The notes below the pieces were generated by a model. The model was given only the letters and a program-made list of their open reading frames with translations, did not search any database and was not told the origin of the DNA. Below, in pieces: positions 24,335 to 32,484 of a stretch of DNA of 64,000 nt. This DNA comes from Hymenobacter mellowenesis (lineage in GTDB: Bacteria > Bacteroidota > Bacteroidia > Cytophagales > Hymenobacteraceae). How positions within the stretch are numbered: the stretch's first letter is position 1; each line of letters starts with the position of its first letter. Location: assembly GCF_030581005.1 (NCBI RefSeq), contig NZ_JAUQSX010000010.1, positions 124,001 through 188,000 on the forward strand, given 5' to 3'. A program made the position numbers and the translations under genes.

Positions 24335-25732
24335 CTATGCTTTCACGGCAATGATTTCTTTGATATCACCGATGATTTTCTGGGCTAGATAATCGGCCGT
24401 CGCGTTGGAATCCGACTCGGCATAGATGCGAATGATGGGCTCGGTATTGGATTTGCGCAGGTGCACCCACTCCTTGTCGAACTCAATTTTCACACCGTCG
24501 ATGGTATTCACCGGCTGCTTGGCATAGCGTTTCTGCATCTTGGCCAGCACGTCGTCGGTGTTGATGTCGGGCGTCAGCTCAATTTTATTTTTCGAGATGA
24601 AATAGCCCGGGTACGAATTGCGCAGCCGGCTCACCGTGAGGCCCGATTTGGCCAGATGCGTCAGAAACAGCGCAATGCCCACCAGCGCGTCGCGCCCGTA
24701 GTGCAATTCTGGGTAGATGATGCCGCCGTTGCCCTCTCCGCCAATCACGGCATTGGTTTCCTTCATTTTGGTCACCACGTTCACCTCGCCCACGGCGGCG
24801 GCGGCGTAACTGCCGCCGGCCTTTTCGGTCACGTCGCGCAGGGCGCGGGTGCTGCTCAGGTTGCTCACGGTATTGCCGCCGCCCAAGGCCTTTAGCACGT
24901 AGTCGGCCACAGCCACCAGGGTGTATTCTTCGCCGAACATCTGGCCGTTTTCGCTCACCAGGGCCAGGCGGTCCACGTCGGGGTCCACCACGATGCCGAG
25001 GTCGAAGCCGCCTTTTTCCAGTGCCTTGGCAATGTCGCGCAGGTGCTCGGGCAGCGGCTCGGGGTTGTGGGCAAAGTCACCGGTGGGCTCGCAGTGCAGC
25101 TTCTCCACCGTCGTCACGCCCAAGGCTTCCAGCAGCTGCGGCACGGCAAAGCCGCCCGACGAGTTCACCGCATCCACCACCACGCGGAAGTTGCGGGCCC
25201 GGATGGCCTCCACATCCACCAGCGGCAGCGCCAGAATAGCTTCAATGTGCGTCGTCAGGAAGGTATCGTCCGTGGTGTACTCACCCAGCTTGGTCACCGG
25301 CGCGAAATCGAAGTCCTCGCTTTCAGCCGAAGCCAGCACCTGCTGCCCATCGGCTTCAGAAATAAATTCGCCGGTGGCGTTGAGCAGCTTCAGCGCATTC
25401 CATTGCTTGGGGTTGTGCGAGGCGGTGAGGATGATGCCGCCGGCCGCGTTTTTGGCGGGCACGGCCATTTCCACGGTGGGCGTGGTGCTCAGGCCCAGGT
25501 CGCACACATCGAGGCCGAGTCCTTGCAAGGTGGCAGCCACCAGCCGGCTCACCATGTCGCCCGAGAGGCGGGCATCGCGGCCGATTACAATGAGCTTGCT
25601 GTCAGTGGCCTGGGTTTTCACCCACGTGCCGTAAGCGGCCGCATACTTCACCACGTCGAGGGGCGTCAGGCCCTGCCCTACCGGCCCGCCAATGGTGCCC
25701 CGAATGCCGGATATTGATTTTATGAGAGTCAC
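24335..25732 (-). CDS. glmM: Phosphoglucosamine mutase
   Basis: 465 aa alpha-D-phosphohexomutase, likely converting glucosamine-6-P to glucosamine-1-P for UDP-GlcNAc. Motifs: SGIRGTIGG near the start, phosphoserine loop TASHNPKQWN (about 104-113), Mg loop DPDVDRLAL, sugar loop GEGNGGII and phosphate loop RKSNTEPIIRIYAES. A phosphomannomutase role cannot be excluded from sequence alone. GTG 25732 is chosen since V-T-L-I-K-S-I-S-G-I-R-G is the normal N-terminus; the longer frame would run into mazG. Divergent from mazG. Confidence 0.88.
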   Translation of the reverse strand: MTLIKSISGIRGTIGGPVGQGLTPLDVVKYAAAYGTWVKTQATDSKLIVIGRDARLSGDMVSRLVAATLQGLGLDVCDLGLSTTPTVEMAVPAKNAAGGIILTASHNPKQWNALKLLNATGEFISEADGQQVLASAESEDFDFAPVTKLGEYTTDDTFLTTHIEAILALPLVDVEAIRARNFRVVVDAVNSSGGFAVPQLLEALGVTTVEKLHCEPTGDFAHNPEPLPEHLRDIAKALEKGGFDLGIVVDPDVDRLALVSENGQMFGEEYTLVAVADYVLKALGGGNTVSNLSSTRALRDVTEKAGGSYAAAAVGEVNVVTKMKETNAVIGGEGNGGIIYPELHYGRDALVGIALFLTHLAKSGLTVSRLRNSYPGYFISKNKIELTPDINTDDVLAKMQKRYAKQPVNTIDGVKIEFDKEWVHLRKSNTEPIIRIYAESDSNATADYLAQKIIGDIKEIIAVKA

Positions 25733-25753
25733 GTAGTCGAATTTTTGAAAGGC

Positions 25754-25761
25754 CAAAATTA
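25754..25761 (-). promoter_or_regulatory. -7 box TAATTTTG before glmM
   Basis: TAnnTTTG match on the minus strand 21 bases before the GTG start, in the 73-bp divergent gap with mazG. Confidence 0.4.
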
Positions 25762-25792
25762 GGCATGAACCGCCGGTTGGCGGCGCCCGATT

Positions 25793-25800
25793 TATCTTTG
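25793..25800 (+). promoter_or_regulatory. -7 box TATCTTTG before mazG
   Basis: TAnnTTTG match only 5 bases before the mazG ATG. If used, the mRNA would start at or next to the ATG (leaderless). Confidence 0.45.
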
Positions 25801-25805
25801 GAACA

Positions 25806-26660
25806 ATGGAAAATTCCGCCCCCGCCCCTACAGACCTGCTTACCAACGTTCGCCGCCCCGCTCAGCTCGAAGCCTTCGGCCGCCTGCTCGACGTGCTCGA
25901 CCGCCTGCGCACCGAGTGTCCCTGGGACAAAAAGCAAACTCTGCAGAGCCTGCGCCACCTCACCATCGAGGAAACCTACGAAATCAGCGACGCCATTCTG
26001 CGCGACGACCTGCCCGACCTCAAGAAAGAGCTGGGCGATGTGATGTTGCACCTGCTTTTCTACGCCCGCATTGCAGCCGAAAAGGGCGCCTTCGACATTG
26101 CCGACGTCCTCAACGCCCAGTGCGAGAAGCTCATCTCGCGCCATCCGCACATCTACGGCAACGTGCGGGCCGACGACGAAGACGCCGTGAAACGCAACTG
26201 GGAGCAGCTCAAGCTGAAGGAAAAAGGTAACAAAGGCGTACTTAGCGGCGTGCCCACCTCCCTCCCGGCGCTGGTAAAAGCTATGCGCATTCAGGAAAAA
26301 GCCCGCGGCGCCGGCTTCGACTGGGAGCAGCCCGAGCAAGTATGGCAGAAAGTGCAGGAAGAATTAGGGGAGTTCGGCGAAGAATATGGCCACGGCAATC
26401 CCGAGAAGATGCAGGCCGAGCGGGCCGCAGATGAGTTCGGGGATTTGCTATTTTCGCTGGTAAATTTTGCCCGCTTTGCAGGTATTAACCCCGAAGAAGC
26501 ACTAGAACGCACCAACCGCAAGTTTATCAATCGTTTTCAGTACCTAGAAAGTGCGGCTAATACCGCCGGCCAACGCCTCGCCGACCTATCGCTGGCCGAG
26601 ATGGATGTGTATTGGGAAGAAGCCAAGCGGCGACCCGCCCAACCTAACGCGCCCGATTAG
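25806..26660 (+). CDS. mazG: Nucleoside triphosphate pyrophosphohydrolase
   Basis: 284 aa. MazG hydrolyses (d)NTPs to NMP and pyrophosphate, helping to remove abnormal nucleotides. Two MazG domains: the first with CPWDKKQTLQSLRHLTIEETYEISDAI and KELGDVMLHLLFYARI, the second with EELGEFGEEY and ADEFGDLLFSLVNFARF. These hold the acidic EExxE/ExxD metal sites. Length is that of E. coli-type MazG. No toxin-antitoxin genes are near, so a housekeeping role is likely. Confidence 0.93.
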   Translation: MENSAPAPTDLLTNVRRPAQLEAFGRLLDVLDRLRTECPWDKKQTLQSLRHLTIEETYEISDAILRDDLPDLKKELGDVMLHLLFYARIAAEKGAFDIADVLNAQCEKLISRHPHIYGNVRADDEDAVKRNWEQLKLKEKGNKGVLSGVPTSLPALVKAMRIQEKARGAGFDWEQPEQVWQKVQEELGEFGEEYGHGNPEKMQAERAADEFGDLLFSLVNFARFAGINPEEALERTNRKFINRFQYLESAANTAGQRLADLSLAEMDVYWEEAKRRPAQPNAPD

Positions 26661-26927
26661 CGTTGGCCTCATTCTACCTTCATCCTTCTCATTTCTGGTC
26701 AGCGCCGGGCAAGTTTTCTTTGGTCGGGCCAAGCTTTTTGGTTAGGTTTGCCCAGCTAAGACGGCTCAGTGGGAAATTTGAACTTTGGGAAGTGCCATTT
26801 TAGTCCTTCCATTTACGGGATTATCAACGTTCTTTGCCACTTGCTGCGCTTCTAACCAACTTTTTGCTTTTTCTTTACCCACTCAATTCAACTACTTCAC
26901 AACAACAACCCCAAACACTCCGGAACA
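26661..26927. other. Intergenic region before the exbB operon
   Basis: 267 bp without a credible gene, AT-richer than its surroundings. It holds the promoter at 26719-26750 and about 170 bases of potential 5' leader. No riboswitch or other conserved RNA recognised. Confidence 0.6.
26719..26750 (+). promoter_or_regulatory. Bacteroidota promoter for the ExbB-ExbD-TonB operon
   Basis: TTTG (26719-26722), 20 bases, TAGGTTTG (26743-26750). This fits the -33 TTTG / -7 TAnnTTTG promoter (spacer usually 19) better than any other site in the window. Confidence 0.6.
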
Positions 26928-27815
26928 ATGGAACAGAAAAATGCCATGAATACGAGCCCCCGGCCCGCCGCGACGGCCGCCAAAGCCGAAGCCCAAAGCA
27001 GCGGTGGAGCCTCGCTGTTCTCCGTCCTGGTTATCATCCTAGCCTTTATTGTCAGCGTTGTAGTCTATAAGTTCGTGCTTGGTGACGGCAGCCACTTCCA
27101 AGGCGGTGACCACAAAAACAACCCCATGGCCGGTGACTACCTGGGTATAGTTTACAAGGGTGGTGTCATCGTACCCATCCTGATGACCATGCTGCTCTGC
27201 GTAATCACCTTCTCCATCGAGCGGGCCCTCACCATCAGCAAAGCCAAAGGCAGCAAGAGCATCGAGTCGTTCGTGCGTAGCGTGCGTCAGAAGCTGAACG
27301 CCAACGACATCAACGGCGCCCTCGCCGTGTGCGACCAGCAGAAAGGCTCGGTAGCCAACGTGGTGAAAGCCGGCCTGTTGAAATACAACGAAATGTCGCG
27401 CGAAACCTCCATGGGCACCGACCAGCGCGTACTCGCCATCCAGAAAGAAATCGAGGAAAGCACCGCTCTGGAGCTGCCCATGCTCGAGAAGAACTTGGTT
27501 ATCATCTCGACGCTGGCTTCTATCGCCACGCTGACTGGTCTGCTCGGCACGGTATTCGGCATGATTAACGCCTTCGCCGCTCTGGCCCAGGCCGGTAGCC
27601 CCGACGCCGTAGCTCTGGCAAACGGTATCTCGGAAGCACTTATCAACACGGCTCTCGGTATCGGTACGTCGGCTCTCGCCATCGTAGCCTACAACTACTT
27701 CACCAGCAAAATTGACGAGCTGACCTACAGCATCGACGAGGCTGGTTTCAGCATCATCCAGACGTTTGCCGGCCAGCACGGCAGCAACGCGGGCCAGCCG
27801 GTTCGGACGGTTTAA
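26928..27815 (+). CDS. exbB: MotA/TolQ/ExbB proton channel protein
   Basis: 295 aa inner-membrane pentamer subunit that, with ExbD, uses the proton gradient to drive TonB. Membrane helices at about 30-50, 75-100, 190-215 and 230-255. The conserved channel region LVIISTLASIATLTGLLGTVFGMINAFAAL and GISEALINTALGIGTSALAIVAYNYF is intact. The N-terminal extension with an extra helix and a Gly/His-rich loop is usual in Bacteroidota. First gene of the energy-transduction operon. A hairpin with a short T-run between exbB and exbD may lower downstream expression. Confidence 0.93.
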   Translation: MEQKNAMNTSPRPAATAAKAEAQSSGGASLFSVLVIILAFIVSVVVYKFVLGDGSHFQGGDHKNNPMAGDYLGIVYKGGVIVPILMTMLLCVITFSIERALTISKAKGSKSIESFVRSVRQKLNANDINGALAVCDQQKGSVANVVKAGLLKYNEMSRETSMGTDQRVLAIQKEIEESTALELPMLEKNLVIISTLASIATLTGLLGTVFGMINAFAALAQAGSPDAVALANGISEALINTALGIGTSALAIVAYNYFTSKIDELTYSIDEAGFSIIQTFAGQHGSNAGQPVRTV

Positions 27816-27845
27816 TTTCCGTCTTTCACTGATGCACTAAAATGC

Positions 27846-27888
27846 GGGGTGATTCGTTCAGCTAATCCCGAACGAATCGCCCCCTTTT
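27846..27888 (+). terminator. Internal attenuator-like hairpin between exbB and exbD
   Basis: GGGGTGATTCGTTC / GAACGAATCGCCCC (14 pairs with one G-T) followed by CTTTT. Too short a T-run for full termination; could give partial read-through. Confidence 0.6.
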
Positions 27889-27902
27889 AATCCCACCTCG
27901 CA

Positions 27903-28532
27903 ATGCCTAAAGTAAAACCGCACCGTACCTCGCCGTCGCTCGACATGACGCCGATGGTGGACCTGGCCTTCTTGCTGGTGACGTTTTTCATGCTCACCAC
28001 CAAATTCGCCCCTGAAGAGACGGTGGTAGTGGACACGCCATCGTCCGTCTCGGAAATTAAGCTGCCCGAGAGTAACGTGATTACGCTGACCATCGACAAC
28101 AAAAAGCGCGTGTTTTTTGGGGTTGATGATGCTAAAACCAAAACCCAAATCCTGCAAAAGGTGGCAGCCAAGTACGGCGTCAACTTTACGGCAGCACAGG
28201 CCAAGGAATTCAGCAACCTGCCCAACTTCGGCCTTCCTATCAACCAACTGGGGTCTTACCTCAACGTGGAGAAGGAAGAGCGCAAGGCGCTTAACGCACA
28301 ACAGCCCGGCATTCCGATTGACTCGCTCAATAACCAGCTTATTGATTGGGTAATGGAAGCCCGCCGGGCCAACCTGGCGCTTTTCAAAAAGCAAACCTTT
28401 ATCGCCATCAAGGGCGACGGCAACGCCGACGTACCGACGGTGCAGCAGGTCATCAAGCTGCTACAGGAACGCGACATCAACCGCTTCAACCTCATTACGG
28501 ACCTGGAAAACAAGCCTGTTGCTGCTAAGTAG
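27903..28532 (+). CDS. exbD: ExbD/TolR-family protein 1
   Basis: 209 aa. Membrane helix near 18-38 with the proton-carrying Asp in DMTPMVDLAFLLVTFFMLT, then a periplasmic domain that is longer than in E. coli (141 aa). This domain carries an insert with KAKEFSNLPNFGLPINQLGS-type sequence and ends in DVPTVQQVIKLLQERDINRF, the usual ExbD C-terminal fold. Works with ExbB as ion-driven motor. Second gene in the operon. Confidence 0.92.
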   Translation: MPKVKPHRTSPSLDMTPMVDLAFLLVTFFMLTTKFAPEETVVVDTPSSVSEIKLPESNVITLTIDNKKRVFFGVDDAKTKTQILQKVAAKYGVNFTAAQAKEFSNLPNFGLPINQLGSYLNVEKEERKALNAQQPGIPIDSLNNQLIDWVMEARRANLALFKKQTFIAIKGDGNADVPTVQQVIKLLQERDINRFNLITDLENKPVAAK

Positions 28533-28589
28533 TTCTGACTTAGCTACACAAGCTTTTCATTTCCCTGTTCATTCACTTTTGTAAATCCC

Positions 28590-29126
28590 ATGGCAGAAAT
28601 TCAAGGAAAAGCCGATTCCGGTGGGAAAGGTGGGAAAAAGCGGGCCAAGAAAATGTCGACTAAAATCGACATGACCCCGATGGTTGACTTGGCCTTCCTC
28701 TTGCTCACCTTCTTCATGCTGACGACCACCTTTGCCAAGCCCAACGTGATGCAGCTCACGATGCCGGTGAAGAAGACCGACGACGTGGAGGACACCAAAA
28801 TCAAGGCCTCGCAGGCCATGACCATCCTGCTGGGCAAGGACAACAAAGCTTACTACTACTTTGGCCTGAACACGCCCAACGACAAAACCGTACCGAAGCC
28901 TGAGCTGAAAGTGACCGACTATTCGGCCAACGGCATCCGGAAGGTCCTGTTGGACCGCCAGCGCCAAAGCCCCGAGCCCATTATCCTCATCAAGCCGACT
29001 GAGGACGCCAAGTATAAGAACATGGTGGATATTCTCGACGAGATGAATATCACGAACCAGAAGAAATATGCACTGGTGAAGGTGTTCAAAGACGACTTAG
29101 ACCTTATTAAAGAATCTGGCTTATGA
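28590..29126 (+). CDS. exbD: ExbD/TolR-family protein 2
   Basis: 178 aa. Basic N-terminus (KGGKKRAKKMSTK), then DMTPMVDLAFLLLTFFMLTT with the key Asp, then a periplasmic domain ending NMVDILDEMNITNQKKYALVKVF. Two different ExbD proteins in tandem are standard for this operon in Bacteroidota. Ends in ATGA overlap with tonB (29123), so the two are translationally coupled. Confidence 0.92.
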   Translation: MAEIQGKADSGGKGGKKRAKKMSTKIDMTPMVDLAFLLLTFFMLTTTFAKPNVMQLTMPVKKTDDVEDTKIKASQAMTILLGKDNKAYYYFGLNTPNDKTVPKPELKVTDYSANGIRKVLLDRQRQSPEPIILIKPTEDAKYKNMVDILDEMNITNQKKYALVKVFKDDLDLIKESGL

Positions 29127-29953
29127 TGGACAATGCGCAAATCGCCAAGGCCAGCTTAAACGACATCGTTTTTGAAGGCCGTAACAAGGCGTACGGAGCT
29201 TATGTGCTTCGTCGGTTGTACCAGCGCCACGTAACCCGGGCGTTGATTATTGCCACGGCTTTTTTCCTGTTGCTGATTGCCTTCCCACTCATTTCGCAGT
29301 ACTTGAAGGACAAGATGCCGAAAGAGCCGAAGAAAAACTTGCAGGAGAACGTGCTAATGGACGCTCCTCCGCTGGACGAAACCAAGCCGCCACCCCCTCC
29401 CCCGCCCCCCGAGGCGCCGCCACCCCCGCCGCCCAAGCTCACCACCATCAAATTCACTCCTCCGGTAGTGAAAAAGGATGAGGAAGTGAAGAAGGAAGAG
29501 GTGCCGGACCAGGACGAGCTGAAGGACAAAGCGGTATCGACGGTGACCGTAAAGGGCAACACCGATGCCGCTCCTGACCTGTCGGAACTCTCGGGTGAAG
29601 GCGACAAGGTGGTTGAAGAGGTGGTAGAAAACAAAGTCTACACCTACGTGGAGCAGATGCCCCAGTTGCCCGGCGGCGGCGGCAACGGTGCCATTGTAGC
29701 AGCCATTCAGAAAGCCACCAAGTACCCGCCCCTGGCACTCCGCAACCAAGTCGAAGGACGCATTTTCGTGAGTTTCACGGTGAATGCCCAAGGCGATGTT
29801 TCGGACGTGAAAGTGGTGAAAGGACTGGGCTCCGGCTTGGACGAGGAAACGATTCGGGCGGTAAAAACCCTGCCCAAGTTCATCCCCGGGAAGCAGAACG
29901 GCCGCGCGGTAAGTGTATCGTTTACGGTACCGATTACTTTCAAAATTCAGTAA
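29123..29953 (+). CDS. tonB: Energy transducer TonB
   Basis: 276 aa. N-terminal cytoplasmic part ending in VFEGRNKAYGAYVLRRLYQRH, membrane helix at about 43-62, a Pro-rich periplasm-spanning stretch (PPPPPPPPEAPPPPPP, about 93-108) followed by a charged linker, and a TonB C-terminal domain (about 190-276) with YPPLALRNQVEGRIFVSFTV and DVSDVKVVKGLG. It transmits energy to TonB-dependent receptors such as SusC-type transporters. Last gene of the operon, with a strong terminator after it. Confidence 0.93.
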   Translation: MMDNAQIAKASLNDIVFEGRNKAYGAYVLRRLYQRHVTRALIIATAFFLLLIAFPLISQYLKDKMPKEPKKNLQENVLMDAPPLDETKPPPPPPPPEAPPPPPPKLTTIKFTPPVVKKDEEVKKEEVPDQDELKDKAVSTVTVKGNTDAAPDLSELSGEGDKVVEEVVENKVYTYVEQMPQLPGGGGNGAIVAAIQKATKYPPLALRNQVEGRIFVSFTVNAQGDVSDVKVVKGLGSGLDEETIRAVKTLPKFIPGKQNGRAVSVSFTVPITFKIQ

Positions 29954-29983
29954 AGAATACCGCTGCCGTAAGGCAGCAATAAG

Positions 29984-30029
29984 AAAACCCCGAATGAAGC
30001 TTTACGGCTTGATTCGGGGTTTTTCTTTT
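29984..30029. terminator. Intrinsic terminator after tonB
   Basis: AAAACCCCGAAT / ATTCGGGGTTTT, 16-base loop, followed by TCTTTTTT. A smaller hairpin CGCTGCC / GGCAGC lies just before (29961-29977). Confidence 0.85.
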
Positions 30030-30167
30030 TTCTTACTCGAAGAAAGAAAAAAGGTATGCTTGCATACTATACTACATGTATCCGGCGTTGAGAGCAGGAA
30101 AGCCAATGGCGGTGGGCCCCCGCTGATGTGGCTTAGGTTCGATTGTTTCACCTCAACCCACACTGCT

Positions 30168-30989
30168 ATGTCCACGCCCATCATGCTCACTGGCTCGCTC
30201 GATGACATCGTTTTCGAGGGCCGCAACCAAGCTTATGGCGCCTTCCAGCTGCGCCGGTCTTACCAGCGCCACTTGGGGTCGGCGCTGGCCATTACGCTAA
30301 CAACCTGCTCGCTGCTGTTCCTCGCAGGAATGACGGCCAAAACGCTTTTTGCGGATGCGCCGATAGCCGGCCCTGCGCTGCCCGAGATGCCACAGTCTCA
30401 TCCACAGATTTACGAGCTGCCCAAAATCAAGCCGACGCCTCCACCCGTAGCCGTGCACCCGGCCGTGACGGTAGTTCCGCACGCCGTCATCAAGACACAG
30501 GTTGCTCCCGACCAGGAAGTTAAACCAGAGGTAGACACGAAACTCCTCCCCGATGTGGGCCCAACCGGCCCCGCGAAGGCCGGAGCAATGGATGCTGATG
30601 GCGCCACGAGCAGCACCGGCCTGAGCACTGGACCAAGTAGCGACTCAGCCCGGCCTGCAGCGGCGCCCGCACCAACCGCGGTGCTGTATGCCGAAGTGAT
30701 GCCGGATTTTGTGGGCGGCCGGGCGGCTTTGCAGCGCTACCTGCAAAAGCATCTGCGGTTTCCGGCGGCCGCGCTGGCGGCGCAGGTATCGGGTAAAGTC
30801 TTTGTTTCCTTCGTCGTGCAGACCGATGGCTCGATTGGCGAGGTAACAGTTCTGAAGGGACTGGGCTATGGCACGGAGGAAGCAGCGGCCCGCGTGGTGC
30901 GCGAGATGCCGGCCTGGACGCCGGGCCTGCAAAACCATCATGCCGTGCCGGTGCGCTTCACGCTGCCCATTACATTCCAATTTGAGTAG
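30168..30989 (+). CDS. Second TonB-family protein
   Basis: 273 aa from ATG 30168; the open frame upstream crosses the preceding terminator and is rejected. The N-terminal block DDIVFEGRNQAYGAFQLRRSYQRH is nearly the same as in the first TonB, so it is a paralogue by duplication. One membrane helix at about 40-60, a Pro/Val/Ala linker, and a TonB C-terminal domain (about 185-273) with FPAAALAAQVSGKVFVSFVV and SIGEVTVLKGLGYGTEEAAA. It lacks the poly-Pro run of the first copy. Between two terminators, so separately transcribed. Confidence 0.88.
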   Translation: MSTPIMLTGSLDDIVFEGRNQAYGAFQLRRSYQRHLGSALAITLTTCSLLFLAGMTAKTLFADAPIAGPALPEMPQSHPQIYELPKIKPTPPPVAVHPAVTVVPHAVIKTQVAPDQEVKPEVDTKLLPDVGPTGPAKAGAMDADGATSSTGLSTGPSSDSARPAAAPAPTAVLYAEVMPDFVGGRAALQRYLQKHLRFPAAALAAQVSGKVFVSFVVQTDGSIGEVTVLKGLGYGTEEAAARVVREMPAWTPGLQNHHAVPVRFTLPITFQFE

Positions 30990-31025
30990 CAACCCAACGC
31001 CAAGCATCATGGCAAGCGCCTGCAG

Positions 31026-31078
31026 AAAAGCTGAAAATTGTCCGCAACTATGAAAAGCGGCTAATTTTCGGCTTTTTT
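31026..31078 (+). terminator. Intrinsic terminator after the second tonB
   Basis: AAAAGCTGAAAATTGTCCGC pairs with GCGGCTAATTTTCGGCTTTT with few mismatches, 11-base loop, then TTTTTT. Confidence 0.8.
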
Positions 31079-31169
31079 GTGGGCCGATTCCGTGGCTATC
31101 TCCGGGCCATCCGAACCTTTAGCAGCCGTTCTACGGTTTATCCATCTCCATTCCTGCGCTTATTGCCTC

Positions 31170-31442
31170 ATGCTCAACATCCCCACAACTGAAGAACGGC
31201 TCGGGAAGTCGCCTCAGCGCTTGGTTCATTACTTTGCTTTGATAATGGCCTTGGTTTATGTGGGCCTGGGAGCCTGGCTTTGGTGGACGGCCGACGTCCC
31301 AGCCGCTGGCAGCATTATCACATTGGGGCCAATTGCGCGCCGCGTTTTGGGCTCGGTGTTCGTTCTTTACGGCCTGCTGCGCTTCTACCGCATCTATCAG
31401 GCCCAGTTTCGCAAAACTACTCCTCCAAACGACCATGACTAA
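31170..31442 (+). CDS. Small two-helix membrane protein
   Basis: 90 aa from ATG 31170. Membrane helices at about 23-42 (ALIMALVYVGLGAWLWW) and 53-75 (ARRVLGSVFVLYGLLRFYRI), separated by a short loop. No known domain. It overlaps the next gene by 8 bases, so they are co-translated. A gene of this kind between the tonB and pstS-like genes occurs, as I recall, in related operons. Confidence 0.72.
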   Translation: MLNIPTTEERLGKSPQRLVHYFALIMALVYVGLGAWLWWTADVPAAGSIITLGPIARRVLGSVFVLYGLLRFYRIYQAQFRKTTPPNDHD

Positions 31443-32430
31443 GCGCACGCAATTTTTGACTACCAGCGCGGCTACGATGCTGGCGGCTGCCCTAGCGGTG
31501 GCCTCCTGCAATGGCCCCGGCACCCCCGGCGCGCAGGACACGCCCACCAGCGGCAACGTGGCCGTGGGCGTAGATGAAACATTCGCTCCCATCCTGCAAG
31601 CAGAGATTGACACGTTTGGCAAGCTCTACCCAAATGCTCATTTGAAGACGTCTTTTCAGCCCGAGGAGAAGGTGATGCTGGATTTGGTGAACGACAAGAT
31701 TAAGCTGGCGGTAGTATCGCGGGAGCTAAACGCGGAGGAAAAGGCCGACTTTGAGAAGCAGACAATCAGCACGCGCACCACGCACATTGGCATCGATGGG
31801 TTGGCCATCGTGCTCAACCGGTCCAATCCGGACTCGCTACTGACGGTGGCGCAGCTGGCCGATATTTTCACGGGCAAAACAGCCAACTGGAGCCAAGTTA
31901 GCGGCAAGAAAGGTTTGTCGGCCATCAACGTAGTATTTGATGCCAACCGCAGCAGCACGGCGCGTTTCGTGCGCGACTCGGTGACGCGCGGCGCGGCGCT
32001 GACCACCCGCGTTTTTGCCGCAACATCGAACCCCGCCCTGATTGATTATGTTGCGACGCACCCGAATGCCATTGGTGTGGTGGGCGTGAACTGGATATCG
32101 GACCGCGACGACCCCGCCGCCATGAAGTTTGCCAACAAGGTGCGGGTGGCCAGCATCACTTCCCGGCCCAACCCAACGCCCGCCGACTACATCCAGCCTT
32201 ACCAGGTGTACTTAGCCGAGAAGACTCCGCAACAGCTCGCCGAACACCGCGAGTTGCAGAATTACCCGCTGCGGCGCAACCTTTACATCATCAGCCGGGA
32301 GGCGCGCGCCGGATTAGGCACAGGGTTTGCATCCTTCGTGGCAGGTAAAAGTGGTCAGCTGATTTTTCAGAAGTCGGGCTTGCTGCCGGCCCAGATGCAG
32401 GCCCGCATCGTGACCACCCCTAAACTGTAA
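31435..32430 (+). CDS. PstS-like substrate-binding lipoprotein
   Basis: 331 aa. Lipoprotein signal with lipobox AVASC (Cys24). The body is a PBP-like-2 (phosphate-binding type) fold: SGNVAVGVDETFAPILQAEIDTF, VNDKIKLAVVSRELNAEE, GIDGLAIVLNRSNPDSLLTVAQLADIFTG and FDANRSSTARFVRDSV. No permease or ATPase genes follow, so it is likely not part of an ABC transporter. In Bacteroidota it sits in the ExbB/TonB gene cluster and may sense or pass ligands. Overlaps the previous gene by 8 bases. Confidence 0.85.
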   Translation: MTKRTQFLTTSAATMLAAALAVASCNGPGTPGAQDTPTSGNVAVGVDETFAPILQAEIDTFGKLYPNAHLKTSFQPEEKVMLDLVNDKIKLAVVSRELNAEEKADFEKQTISTRTTHIGIDGLAIVLNRSNPDSLLTVAQLADIFTGKTANWSQVSGKKGLSAINVVFDANRSSTARFVRDSVTRGAALTTRVFAATSNPALIDYVATHPNAIGVVGVNWISDRDDPAAMKFANKVRVASITSRPNPTPADYIQPYQVYLAEKTPQQLAEHRELQNYPLRRNLYIISREARAGLGTGFASFVAGKSGQLIFQKSGLLPAQMQARIVTTPKL

Positions 32431-32484
32431 GCGCGCGTTGCGCGTACCCCTTTTCACTTACGCTTTTCATCTTTTCATCATCCT

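Noticed and set aside
29913..30167. 85-residue N-terminal extension of the second TonB
   Set aside because: The frame crosses the terminator of the first tonB; the N-terminal motif DDIVFEGRN begins right after ATG 30168.
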